A stretch of DNA of 64,000 nucleotides from Zygnema cylindricum. Taxonomy: Eukaryota > Streptophyta > Zygnematophyceae > Zygnematales > Zygnemataceae. A program made the translations under genes and the position numbers. This document shows positions 25,380 through 36,200 of this stretch, piece after piece. The notes below the pieces were generated by a model. It had not been told where the DNA came from. It did no database searches and saw only the letters and a program-made list of their open reading frames with translations. How positions within the stretch are numbered: position 1 is the first letter of the stretch; the number at the start of each line of letters is the position of its first letter. The stretch lies in the NCBI GenBank assembly GCA_037447655.1, contig JBBHKE010002191.1, forward strand, positions 116,859 through 180,858. The letters are read 5' to 3'.

Positions 25380-26446
25380 GTGGTCTATCGCCTCCCTTTC
25401 TACTGATCATGCAAGTGCCTTACTCTGTTTCCAGATGCCAAAAGTATGGTCGCCAAAACATGACAGGCAAAATGGTGAGAATACATAAATTACCCGCAGG
25501 CTGATTGGAAGGTCAGGATCGTCTCTGCTAAAAAGGGATGCGAATAAACGAGTGTTGCTCTCTGTTTTTGTTTTCTTGCTGATCCTTGGCGGTCATGCAA
25601 CGAGGGACAAGTCCTAGTTATAATGTGCAAAGACGTGTTGGGAATGCTATGCGTCGTATTGCTGTATAAGTTATTTCAAAAGTTAAATACACGTACAATA
25701 CAGGGTAGTCACGTATAGCGATAAATCAAATAAAGTATAAACGCGGGGATACTATTATGAGAGTTATAGCGGAGAGGTATAAGTTGTTCTAATTAAATAT
25801 GGCTGAGAAGATTCTGTATTCGTTGTAGTGTTTCCATATGTTTTTGCACATTTAAAGTTTAGGTCAAACTTATCCACGTGACCTTGTGTTTCTAATTTCT
25901 AAATGAAATGTTACTCCTTCATCTTGAAAAAGTTATGATTAAATTTGTGTAAATCTAATTAAATTTTAAATGATTTCCTTGCTGCTGAAAGCGTGAATGT
26001 TGTAGAATAGTTAACGTGTAGAGTCTTGGAAGGAAGTCACTTTTTGTCTTGGGATATGATGACGTCATGCATTCACTGGAGAGGAACGGAAAATTTAAAA
26101 GGAACAGCGTAGAGGAAACAGTTCAGCAAAAAGCAACAATAGATGAGACACATTGTGGCAAAGTTGCCTGCCAGTTGCCTGTGGTGGAATGAGAGGTTTT
26201 AAAAATGTTTTCTTTGCAAATTTACTGGAGATTCTGTCCGAGAAGCCACAGGGATATTAACGTTTTTTTTTTTTTTTTCTGTTTGGTTACTTGAATGGTT
26301 GTTTCCATCAGTTTTATTGTGTTTCGCTGAAAAAGTGTAGTTTTTCCAATTGGCGCGGCTTGGTTTTCAGTACATCCTGGATCATTCTAGAGGTTTTAAT
26401 GCTACTTTCTCGCCTGTTTTTTTTGGACTTCAGACAGACAACAAAA
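25380..26446. other. Duplicated part of selenium-binding gene intron
   Basis: Equivalent to the start of the intron after exon 33201-33312. No exons, but it contains a 14-T run near 26265-26278. It stops abruptly at the duplication junction CAACAAAA. Confidence 0.7.
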
Positions 26447-26862
26447 TGGAGAAAAACACTCTCGCTTCTCTTAAAACTAGAATCCAAAACAAACTTCAAA
26501 AATCAAAAAATGGTGAAATTGCTCATTATTACCTAGTGAAAGAAAGCAAGGCCACTTCAAGTTGTTGGAAAAAAATTGAACATGTCTATGAAACTAAAAC
26601 ATCAAACAAATACATAGTAAAGGGGGGAGGTTTCGTGGCTTGTAATACATGTTTCATAGTTTATCAATACAAGTCAACAAACGGTACTTCAACAATTAAC
26701 ACTCACATATATTCAGCTTTGGCCAAAACAGATAGTTTTAGAGGACTTATTCGTAAGTTTCTTTCAAAAATGGAGGCGAAAACGAGTGACCCAAAAAAAA
26801 TTGCGAAAATGGTGGCGTTGATGTTGGAGACCTTCACCATTTTCGATGGTGGCCATTCATAA
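26350..26862 (+). CDS. Chimeric ORF: duplicated intron sequence fused to hAT BED finger
   Basis: A 170-codon open frame whose first 32 codons ([16 protein letters not shown]...) come from host intron sequence also present at 34282-34377. The rest is the N-terminal part of a hAT transposase: MEKNTLASLKTRIQNKL, then WKKIEHVYETKTSNKYI, VACNTC and YKSTNGTSTINTH. The BED finger lacks its final Cys (THIYS against THTCS in copy 1). The junction lies exactly where the two duplication units meet. Whether it is transcribed or translated is unknown; the frame may be fortuitous. Confidence 0.45.
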   Translation: MARLGFQYILDHSRGFNATFSPVFFGLQTDNKMEKNTLASLKTRIQNKLQKSKNGEIAHYYLVKESKATSSCWKKIEHVYETKTSNKYIVKGGGFVACNTCFIVYQYKSTNGTSTINTHIYSALAKTDSFRGLIRKFLSKMEAKTSDPKKIAKMVALMLETFTIFDGGHS

Positions 26863-26953
26863 TTTCTTCCATTTTCCTTCATTATTTTTCCTTCCTTTTC
26901 CTTTCCATCTTCTTTTCTTCACCATTCCTTCTCTCTCTCTTTTTTCTCCCTCC

Positions 26954-27006
<53 letters not shown>

Positions 27007-28243
27007 TAGAGATAGATATATATATATATATATATACATATAGATATATATATATATTGTTTAGTTTTCAAGCATTTTGTCAAGCACATTGATGTTGGTA
27101 TTCAAAAATGTTGACAGAACCAACTATTTCTGGTCAATAGCTAAAAAACTACATTATACCTTCTGCCAAAGATATTCGTAGTTTGATCATCCCAAAACTT
27201 AAAGAAAATATTGATAATATTTTTTGTCGATTTACGACCGATCTCAGACTGACAATAAAATAACCTCATTCATGTCAATAACCGCTCATTTTATTGACAA
27301 AGAATTTAAACTTCAGCACGATGTTTAAGTCGATCATTTCGGGAGGAAAACATAAATAACGGCTAAAAATGTTTCAACGGCTTTAAAAATCGTCGTTTTG
27401 TCCCACCCCACCATCCCAACTCACCCCTGTCCATCCGAACTTCCAAAAAACACAAATACGATGTGGAAGAACCTGAATTGTTTGATATAATTGACGCGTG
27501 TAAATCATTGGTCACGTTTTTCAAAACAGAGTAATTTACAAAATCTTTTGAAAAGCACTTTAAAACAAGAAAACACAACGCGGTTGAATTCTTTGCTCCG
27601 AATGCTTAAGAGTATTTACGATGCATTCAATGAGATAGGACCAATCGCTCAAGCAAAAAATAAATTGATACTTTTTGCTTGTATCGATATGACTCACCTT
27701 ACCGAACTTATGTGATTTTTGGAAAGGTAGCTTGAAATAATTGGGGTATCAAAAACCGAAATTGAAAGTGCGATGGCCAAACTTCGAGAACTTGCAAACA
27801 ACCTTGATGATGACGTTGATTTCGGTAGTCCTCAACGTATCACAAAAAAACAAAAAACATCTCAAAGTATGGACGGTTTTCACAATTTTTTTGGTGAGAG
27901 CGATGACGAAAATGAGGTTTTTATTACAACCGACAAAAAAACGCTCGTTAGTGACGAACTGAAACGTTATTTTTATTTAAAATGAACCAACGACGAAAGA
28001 TTGAACTTTAACATACTTGAATGGTGGAAAAAAAAATCAAATGCACGTGCGAAAGGTGGAGGATTTCCTATTCTAGCCGGTGTTGCTAGATATATTCTAG
28101 CTATTCCGGCTTCTAGCTCCATGTCTGAATGCAATTTTTCGGATGCCGGGAACACGATAACAAAGACGAGGAGCTCACTAGCGGCTTCAATTGTTAGTGA
28201 TATTTTGTGTGTTAGATCCAACCGAGATCTTTTAAATGCATAG
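26446..28243 (+). pseudogene. hAT transposase copy 2, broken
   Basis: The BED-finger start (26446-26862) is followed by microsatellite in the position of the copy 1 intron. Transposase fragments follow: KQENTTRLNSLLRMLKSIYD and LFACIDMTHLTELM (27491-27715), then IESAMAKLRELANNLDDDVD with an acidic stretch (27773-27985). The C-terminal dimerisation domain is at 28001-28243 (ILEWWKKKSNARAKGGGFPI, SSSMSECNFSDAGNTITKTR). Stops and frameshifts, including a TGA near 27984, disable it. It is more complete than copy 1 in the middle. Confidence 0.88.
26930..27057. repeat. CT, TA and GATA microsatellites inside hAT copy 2
   Basis: CTCTCT to TATATA to GAGATAGATATATA runs, replacing the spliceosomal intron seen in hAT copy 1. 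Confidence 0.9.
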
Positions 28244-28960
28244 TTTTTTGTTTTGTTTTGTTTTCTAATTATTACTATTTTTTTAGTATTAGTTATATAT
28301 AGTTTTTTCTTTGATTTTTTTTTTGTTTTTCACAATTTTTATTATGTTTTTTTTTTTTTTTTAAACCGGAATGCTCATTTTTACCAAATTACCAAAGCGC
28401 ACAATTTATACCACATATAGATTTATAGACTTTGTGTAATTTTTAAGTTTGAGGTTGATCATCACAATGGGTTTTTTTGTTAATTGATTTTCTATGTGAA
28501 AAACTGTGATTTTTTTTTTAACATACATAATTAAAACTTACCTTTTTTGCATAATTCATAACATATTATCGTAGTCGAAAGAAAAATCGTCCGAAAATTG
28601 TAGCGAAAAAATAGATTTGCGAGAGAATAAACATTAATATGAGTTTAAGCAGTAATCTAAGAGTTACACGCAAATTTAGGAACAAATCTCTTGAAAGAGG
28701 TGACTGTCGAGGAAAAATAATATTCGTAAAGGGAGATTACAAAAAGACAAAATAGTAAAAAGAAGAGGTACACGAGCTATTTTTTTGCAAAAGAAGATGT
28801 ACCACTATACCACTCATTTTTATTAGTGTTAATAAGTTGCTACTACTTATAGCCAGAAATAACAAAATATAGTTAACAACATTATTTAAAGACGTGGACT
28901 ATAACCTGCCACGTCTCTTTGCATCAAATAGTATTATTAATCATAATTTTCCATTAACAC

Positions 28961-29515
28961 TACACCGTGAATCGTAATTACCATTATTAACGCTAATTCC
29001 GTCACCACGAATTTTGACCCAAAAACCTTAAATAGAATAAATAACTCTAAATTTTTTCTTTATACTATTTAAGGTACTTTTTGAATCAGCGTTAACAACT
29101 CTAGTATAGTGACGTTTTAAATAGCGTGGCTTACGATCGGTGTCTAGCTGTACAAAATTGTAGCGTATTAACGAAAAAAGTACAAGAAATGATTTAATAC
29201 ATGCCTTTATGATGTAACCGCGTTTTCACAAGCCGCGTGGTGTAAACGCCATAATTACGTGAAATTGTTCGTTTTGACAAAATGCGTTTTCACAAACCGC
29301 GTAGTGCAAACGTCATAATGATGTGAAATTGTACGTTTTTAAGATTCTTTATGTGTACCTAAAAGATATTAAAAGCGGATACTTATTACGGACCGAAACC
29401 CAAATTACAGTTACTGATAAACTAGAGTAATTTTTTTTTGTTGAAAAAACAAAAAATATAAATTAGTATGGATAACATTAATTATTTATTTACGATAATA
29501 ACGATTCACGGTGTA
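28961..29515. mobile_element. TA-flanked MITE, family M1 (unit B)
   Basis: TACACCGTGAATCGTAATTA at the left and ATAACGATTCACGGTGTA at the right. Several differences from 21105-21659 fall in its first 140 bases and almost none afterwards. Confidence 0.85.
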
Positions 29516-30646
29516 ATAAATGCTTAACGGTAATAACAACGAGCGCTGTAATCTTGTATTTTTCGGTTACGAGCAGGTACAGTTAGTCGCGAAAAATCGA
29601 GTTTCGGTTAACTTTTATTTTCGTCAACGACGGTCGGTTAACGGTTAACAATTTTGGAGCGTGACATAACCCGGTCGGGCGTGGGTTACTCAGATTTGGA
29701 AAAAAAAACATTCGGTTTCGGTTATGTATAATTTTGACTTTTGCGACCTTTGTCGGCACTGTAGTTCGGTATTACGGAAAGGTGGCGAAAATGATTGTTG
29801 TTTTTTTGTGTTAGGCCTCTTCTCCACCAGGCGTCGACAATAATCGTACGGATACGTTTACTGGCAATAATATTTCGTTCACTTCTCCATCAGGTTGTGT
29901 CAGCAACGAATCTATCGCATACGTGCTTTCTTTCGATTGGATGCACGTAGGTTTCTGATATGACAGCGAGCATTGTCAAAGATTCCAAATGCAATATACC
30001 TGAACTAGTATCCGTACAACCAGCCGCAAAATGTACAATTTGTAGGTTCGTGTTTGTCGTTTTACTAAGGGTTACATATTACTTTTTGATGTACAAACAT
30101 ACACTAATTTACCGTTGGTACGTTCGTGTTTCATCGATGTACCAATTGTCTTTGGATGGTGTTGGATGGTGGAGGAGGCGTCACGACACAATCTTTAACA
30201 CAGATCTTTTGGTGGTTTCGTTGGATTTGATTCCTGCCTGTCCGAAGGCGCGTGGCTTAGGTCCGAAGGCGACTGGCGTATGCCACATGTAAGGTTTTAT
30301 CTAACAGCCATCGTTGGATCTTACGTGACCACACGTTGTAAATATTTTACACGTCCTACACTCTGGATAAGATGACCGCTTGCTTCAAAAACACATAATC
30401 GGACGGTCAAAATTGTCGTCCAAAAGTTTGGAGATCTTGACGAATCTGTAGTAATCATGTTTTATAAAAATAAAAAAAGTACGGCCTTGTACGAAATGTA
30501 CTTTTTCCAATAATGAACCTCACTTTTCGCTTGGAGGTTCACCTTTATTAGTGTTACCCTTTATTTGTATTTTTTTAGCTTTCAGTTTTTGATATTTACT
30601 TTTGATTATTGTAGTGCTTGTTATGCTTGAAGTATGTAAGGGTACG
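29516..30646. other. Intergenic, unit B copy; no gene recognised
   Basis: Near-identical to 21660-22790. Nothing further is seen. Confidence 0.45.
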
Positions 30647-30649
30647 TCC

Positions 30650-31617
30650 CCATGTATTAAAGTATCGACTTTATCCTGTCGTTTTCACCCAAAACGCAGT
30701 TCCGTACGAGAAAAACTTTAGCCGTACAAGAAAATCAATTCTTTAAAAGTACAGCAAACGTCAAGTCGATACTTTGAATGTACTTCATGTTTGTCGTCAA
30801 GTTAACGAATTTTGGCGTTTTCCTTTTTTCGACCCCCGGGCAAGAGAATACAGCCTGTCAAAAAACTTCATAAAAAATCACCTCGCGACCTGATTTCAGG
30901 GAAAGTACCGCCCAAACAACGAATGAAAAACGGTCCACGCACGCGCCACACGAGTGGTAAAATTTTAGGACGAGGGAGAGCACTCGCTATTTTTCTCCCT
31001 ATCCGTCACGTGCATGTACGGAAAAGACGAGCATGTACGGAAAAAAATCTGCAGGGGTCTTCGGACCTCCACTTTCCTTCATGGTACCTTTGCATAATTT
31101 TGCGCCGTCGTCGCTTCTCCCCTCTCCCTCTCACACTATCGCTTTTATCTCTCACTTTTTAGAATGAGGCACGACATTGTTGGTATTAAATGAAAGATAT
31201 TTAAAAAATAATTCTTTTGACTACCTTTATGTATATTTTTATGGCAAGTCAATTGAGGAAAAGTCGGAAAAACGAAATCGGATAGCCATGGCAGAAAGTT
31301 CTTGAATTTTGTGACGTCGACGTTGTCACAAGTGAGCACGGCGTCACAATGTCACAAAACCCTAAACAATCTGCCATGTCACAAAATTAGAAAAATCTAG
31401 ACGTCTACAACCGTCGCTGTTTTTGTTGGCGTCACCGATTGTCGGAAGTTTAGTAGTCGTCTTCATCCGTCAGAAAGTTGTACTTACGTCTACAACCGTC
31501 ACATTTCAAAGTTCCGATTTCATTTTCGCACATAGGGACGCTTTTCAAAGTAGTACGGAACACTTAACTACAGTCCAAAATATTTTTTCAAAGTATCGCT
31601 TACATGGGGACGTACCC
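30650..31617 (+). mobile_element. MITE family M2 (unit B copy)
   Basis: Same ends and TAA flanks as 22794-23761. One visible change is GCCGTATAAG to GCCGTACAAG near 30726. Confidence 0.88.
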
Positions 31618-31636
31618 TAAGGATTTTAATCTCTTA

Positions 31637-32411
31637 GGGTGAAGTTCCATCAGGCGAAAAGTGGCGTAGTTTACAGACATCGGCGACTCTCCGTACCAAA
31701 TTGTACCGCCTATTTTGTTTTTATACGAAAAACAACATTACAGAGAAACTTGCCGATACTCTCCGAAGGTCTTGGAGGTAATAATGGCCGTCGGATGTTC
31801 ATTCGCGAGGATTTCGCTTCATTTTTTTTTGTAACTGTCAACCCACCTCGAGAAAAAAAAAAAAAGAGAGGAAAAAAAAATCGTGACACGCTAAACGATT
31901 AAGATACGTGTCATGATGGAAAACCAACGAAAAATCTTAAGATTTGCACATGACACGCGCTTTCCAAAATACAAGCGAAAATAAAAACGAAATTTCGTAA
32001 CATTTCTTCGTCACGCTATTTTCGGTAACTTTTGTTCGTCACACTATTTCTCTCAAAGGACTTTCGTTATGTTCGAAAACAGAAGTCCTAAAAAATGAGT
32101 TGGCGTACAGACTGGCGTCTGCAAAAAGTATAAAAGTTATGTCGTATGATTACTTCGTAGTTCGTACGCAGGTACATGGTACGCAAGTGAAGATTGAGGT
32201 AAGTTTGTAGGTGCTAAAAATCTGAAAGATATTCACTATGGGATCGTAACTTGCGTGGCGCCAGTCAATTTAAAACACGTGGTATCGTAACTTGCGTGGC
32301 GCCAGTTAATTTATAACACGTGGTTTACAGACTCTTCGTCATGGAACTTCAATCGACCCGGTCTGTAGAGTTGGCCGTACGATTACAGAAACGTATGATG
32401 GAACTTCACCT
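31637..32411 (+). mobile_element. MITE family M3 (unit B copy) with internal 41-bp duplication
   Basis: Same element as 23781-24514. It is lengthened by a tandem repeat of ATCGTAACTTGCGTGGCGCC plus 21 bases at 32243-32283 and 32284-32324. Confidence 0.85.
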
Positions 32412-32769
32412 TTACCCAATGGTCGTCAACATTTTTGCTTTTCACGTGCTTTGCGCCTGGAAGAAATATATTTTATTTCCAAAAACGCGATGGAACGCGA
32501 TGGATGCTTTGCGCCTGGGGGAGATGTCCACGTCATGTTGTGTTACTCTATCTTGCATGAATCCCCAGATTCCAAAAGTGGACGCATACACCGGCTCTCT
32601 TCGACCTGATTCAATGTCGACAATGATAGTGATGTTACCGTACCAAAACGGCCGTAAGTGACTCTAAATACACTGGTCCTGGACTCTTTTCATCCACTTC
32701 CGATCTTGATACAGTATCCAGCCGATTGTCGTCGACCATCGAATGAGCATCTGTGTCGGACACATGCAG

Positions 32770-32776
32770 TATAAAA
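32770..32776 (+). promoter_or_regulatory. TATA box of the selenium-binding protein gene
   Basis: TATAAAA, about 30 bases upstream of a CTACTCAGACTG initiator-like sequence. A GTGTCGGACACATGC stretch lies just upstream. Confidence 0.7.
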
Positions 32777-32799
32777 CGCAGGAATTTCATTGCTACTCA

Positions 32800-32852
32800 G
32801 ACTGTCGCTCTCCGCAAACTCTGTGTTTCTCTTCCCTCCTGATTCAATCAAG
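32800..32852 (+). other. Non-coding 5'UTR exon of the selenium-binding protein gene
   Basis: Bounded upstream by the inferred start site and downstream by the strong donor AAG|GTGAGT at 32853. The next acceptor (CACTGCAG at 33193-33200) leads into the ATG exon. The start site is inferred from TATA spacing. Confidence 0.6.
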
Positions 32853-32971
32853 GTGAGTTGCGTTTCTTACAGGGAAATTATACGCGAGCTGTTACTGTCG
32901 ATACTGGTAGTGATGAAAGTATGGTACAGACAACGAAAATTTGCTGGAGAAAAATACAATAATAGTGCCTG

Positions 32972-33043
32972 TGTAATTACCTTTTTACATGTAATTACCT
33001 TTTTACATGTAATTACCTTTTTACATGTAATTACCTTTTTACA
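32972..33043. repeat. 18-bp repeat, four units
   Basis: TGTAATTACCTTTTTACA four times in tandem within the 5'UTR intron, against two units in unit A. Confidence 0.95.
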
Positions 33044-33212
33044 TGTTAACGTACAGGCAAATTTTGACGTTGCTGGCCAGTATTATCGCCTGTTAGAGCC
33101 TGTATCGCCTACATAATTATCCTACTAGCTGCCACGTGTCCATCGACAAAGTGCCACAGTCCAGCAAGAACGTCACTGACACTGTCACGTGCCACTGCAG
33201 GTGGTCGGCAAG

Positions 33213-36200
33213 ATGAGCTGCTGTAAGTCGGGTGGTCCAGGCTATGGAAGTCCACTGGAAGCCATGAGTGGACCTCGAGAGAAGCTGATGTATACGACAG
33301 CTGTCTATTCAGGTGGTCTATCGCCTCCCTTTCTACTGATCATGCAAGTGCCTTACTCTGTTTCCAGATGCCAAAAGTATGGTCGCCAAAACATGACAGG
33401 CAAAATGGTGAGAATACATAAATTACCCGCAGGCTGATTGGAAGGTCAGGATCGTCTCTGCTAAAAAGGGATGCGAATAAACGAGTGTTGCTCTCTGTTT
33501 TTGTTTTCTTGCTGATCCTTGGCGGTCATGCAACGAGGGACAAGTCCTAGTTATAATGTGCAAAGACGTGTTGGGAATGCTATGCGTCGTATTGCTGTAT
33601 AAGTTATTTCAAAAGTTAAATACACGTACAATACAGGGTAGTCACGTATAGCGATAAATCAAATAAAGTATAAACGCGGGGATACTATTATGAGAGTTAT
33701 AGCGGAGAGGTATAAGTTGTTCTAATTAAATATGGCTGAGAAGATTCTGTATTCGTTGTAGTGTTTCCATATGTTTTTGCACATTTAAAGTTTAGGTCAA
33801 ACTTATCCACGTGACCTTGTGTTTCTAATTTCTAAATGAAATGTTACTCCTTCATCTTGAAAAAGTTATGATTAAATTTGTGTAAATCTAATTAAATTTT
33901 AAATGATTTCCTTGCTGCTGAAAGCGTGAATGTTGTAGAATAGTTAACGTGTAGAGTCTTGGAAGGAAGTCACTTTTTGTCTTGGGATATGATGACGTCA
34001 TGCATTCACTGGAGAGGAACGGAAAATTTAAAAGGAACAGCGTAGAGGAAACAGTTCAGCAAAAAGCAACAATAGATGAGACACATTGTGGCAAAGTTGC
34101 CTGCCAGTTGCCTGTGGTGGAATGAGAGGTTTTAAAAATGTTTTCTTTGCAAATTTACTGGAGATTCTGTCCGAGAAGCCACAGGGATATTAACGTTTTT
34201 TTTTTTTTTTCTGTTTGGTTACTTGAATGGTTGTTTCCATCAGTTTTATTGTGTTTCGCTGAAAAAGTGTAGTTTTTCCAATTGGCGCGGCTTGGTTTTC
34301 AGTACATCCTGGATCATTCTAGAGGTTTTAATGCTACTTTCTCGCCTGTTTTTTTTGGACTTCAGACAGACAACAAAACTGGACTAATGACACTATTTTC
34401 AAGAGCGGTCAGAAACCATTACATTCAAACACAAATTAAAGTAATCGATTCTAGCCATAGTTCAAAAGTAGGTGAAAGTAGGCCCATACAATATGCCTAT
34501 TGTATGCAAAACATACAATATGACCTTAAGACCCATATTGTATTCGGACCTATTCGGACCAGTTTAAACATTCGGACCAAAAATTGGACCAATTAAAACA
34601 TTCAGACCAAAATTTTTTATTTACACCGTCAGATTTGGACGATCGAACGGTCGCTGATCAAAGTAGCGATCTAAGAAGATCACATGAAAAGCCCATAACA
34701 CAACTTAAAGGCGCCGACCAAAGGCCTACCATAAAACGCCCACTTTTGAACTATGATTCTAGCTTTGCAATTAGACTCTCCTAGCAGTACACTGTGTCGT
34801 TCTTTTCTCTTGTGTACCATTCAAAATGGGTGTTTGGCAAGGCTTGCAGGCACGGGAGTCGACCTCCCGGACTTTCTAGCTACGATTGATGTGGATCCGG
34901 AGTCATCCACATACGGACAAATTATTCACAAGCTCTTCATGCCCTACAAAGGCGATGAGCTCCACCACTCAGGTAAGGCATTGCTGCCACAAACAACAAG
35001 AATCACTAACGAGTTATAGATTCTATTTGTAACCTTCAGTGAGGGAAGAGCGTGTGTCTGAGTGTTTGAGTGTGGATTTGATTTTGACCTCCTTCTGATA
35101 CTCTCGACTCTGCAATGACGCAGGATGGAACGCTTGTAGCAGTTGCTATGGAGACGCCAGCAAGGCTCGGAAGTATCTTATTCTGCCTGCTCTATTGTAA
35201 GCACCTGCTCTGTTGGAACCACCTGAGGGAGCAGTCAGTGTTTCAAGCAGCTGTGACAAGCTGTTATACCGTCTTGGAAAAAATAAGACAAGTACCTATC
35301 ATTGAGTATTTATTGTTTCATATATGCGTTCAAGAGAACCAATGTAGGTAGAAAACGCTGATATTTTCTACAAGTTTAGGAATGGTTGGTCCTCTGTAAC
35401 TGCTGAATGATACGACAAAAGTGTGTGATCAAGTGCTGTTTTTTTCTTTTTAAAACACATTCATTGTTGGTTATTTTAGACCTTTCTGAGGGCGTCTTTG
35501 CGCAAGATTTTGATATTTCATACGCACGTTTCCTAACATTCTGTACCAAACTACATGAATGCCCTCTATTAAGTCATGTCTACCTAGTTTACATATTTCC
35601 TTTTCCCTTATCATGTGCTTGCTGTTTAAACCAAATCGAACTCCTTTTCCCACTCCTGGAACCGCCGTAAACTGTCAACTTATTTAGCTTTTTCTGGGAG
35701 CATACTTTAAAAAAACACCAGTTATGTAATGCACACAGATCTCACACGTAATCCCTGGTACGAACCCATATGTTGCTAGCAGTTACAGTCATTAAGAGTT
35801 TTTCACTGAAGATTATTTCCCTAACAGTTTTGCAATTGTCTATTTTTATTTGTGCATATTGAGTGCAGGTCGGGCCGGATCTACGCTATTGACGTCGCCA
35901 CAAACCCACGTGCTCCAACATTACACAAAGTAGTCGAGCCTGAGGAGATTATTTCCAAAACTGGTCTAAGTTTTCCTCACACTATTCATTGTCTGGGATC
36001 AGGGGAGCTTCTCATCTCAGCCATGGGCGATAAGGACGGGAATGCAGAGGGGGCAGGTTTTCTCGTACTCGATGAAGATCTGAATGTTAAAGGAAGGTGG
36101 GAGAAGGGACCGGGTCCTTTGTTTGGGTACGATTTCTGGTATCAGCCTCGACATAATGTTCTTGTAAGCAGCAGTTGGGGGGCTCCAAAGGCTTTTCGAC

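Larger units (their letters stand above)
18964..26446 (+). repeat. Tandem segmental duplication, unit A
   Basis: Matches 26446-34378 in order. The left part (hAT copy to about 21240) is clearly diverged with indels. From about 21250 to 26446 the two units differ by only scattered bases and small indels. Unit A carries a promoter, 5'UTR exon and first coding exon of the selenium-binding gene but none of its later exons. It ends in ACAAAATGGA, fused to the second hAT copy. Confidence 0.9.
26446..34378 (+). repeat. Tandem segmental duplication, unit B
   Basis: Second unit. It continues past its end into native intron (CTGGACTAATGACAC) and then the remaining selenium-binding protein exons. The offset from unit A grows from about 7.48 kb in the hAT part to 7856, 7897 and 7933 bp further right. 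The last two steps come from a 41-bp tandem duplication at 32243-32324 and two extra 18-bp units. Confidence 0.9.
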
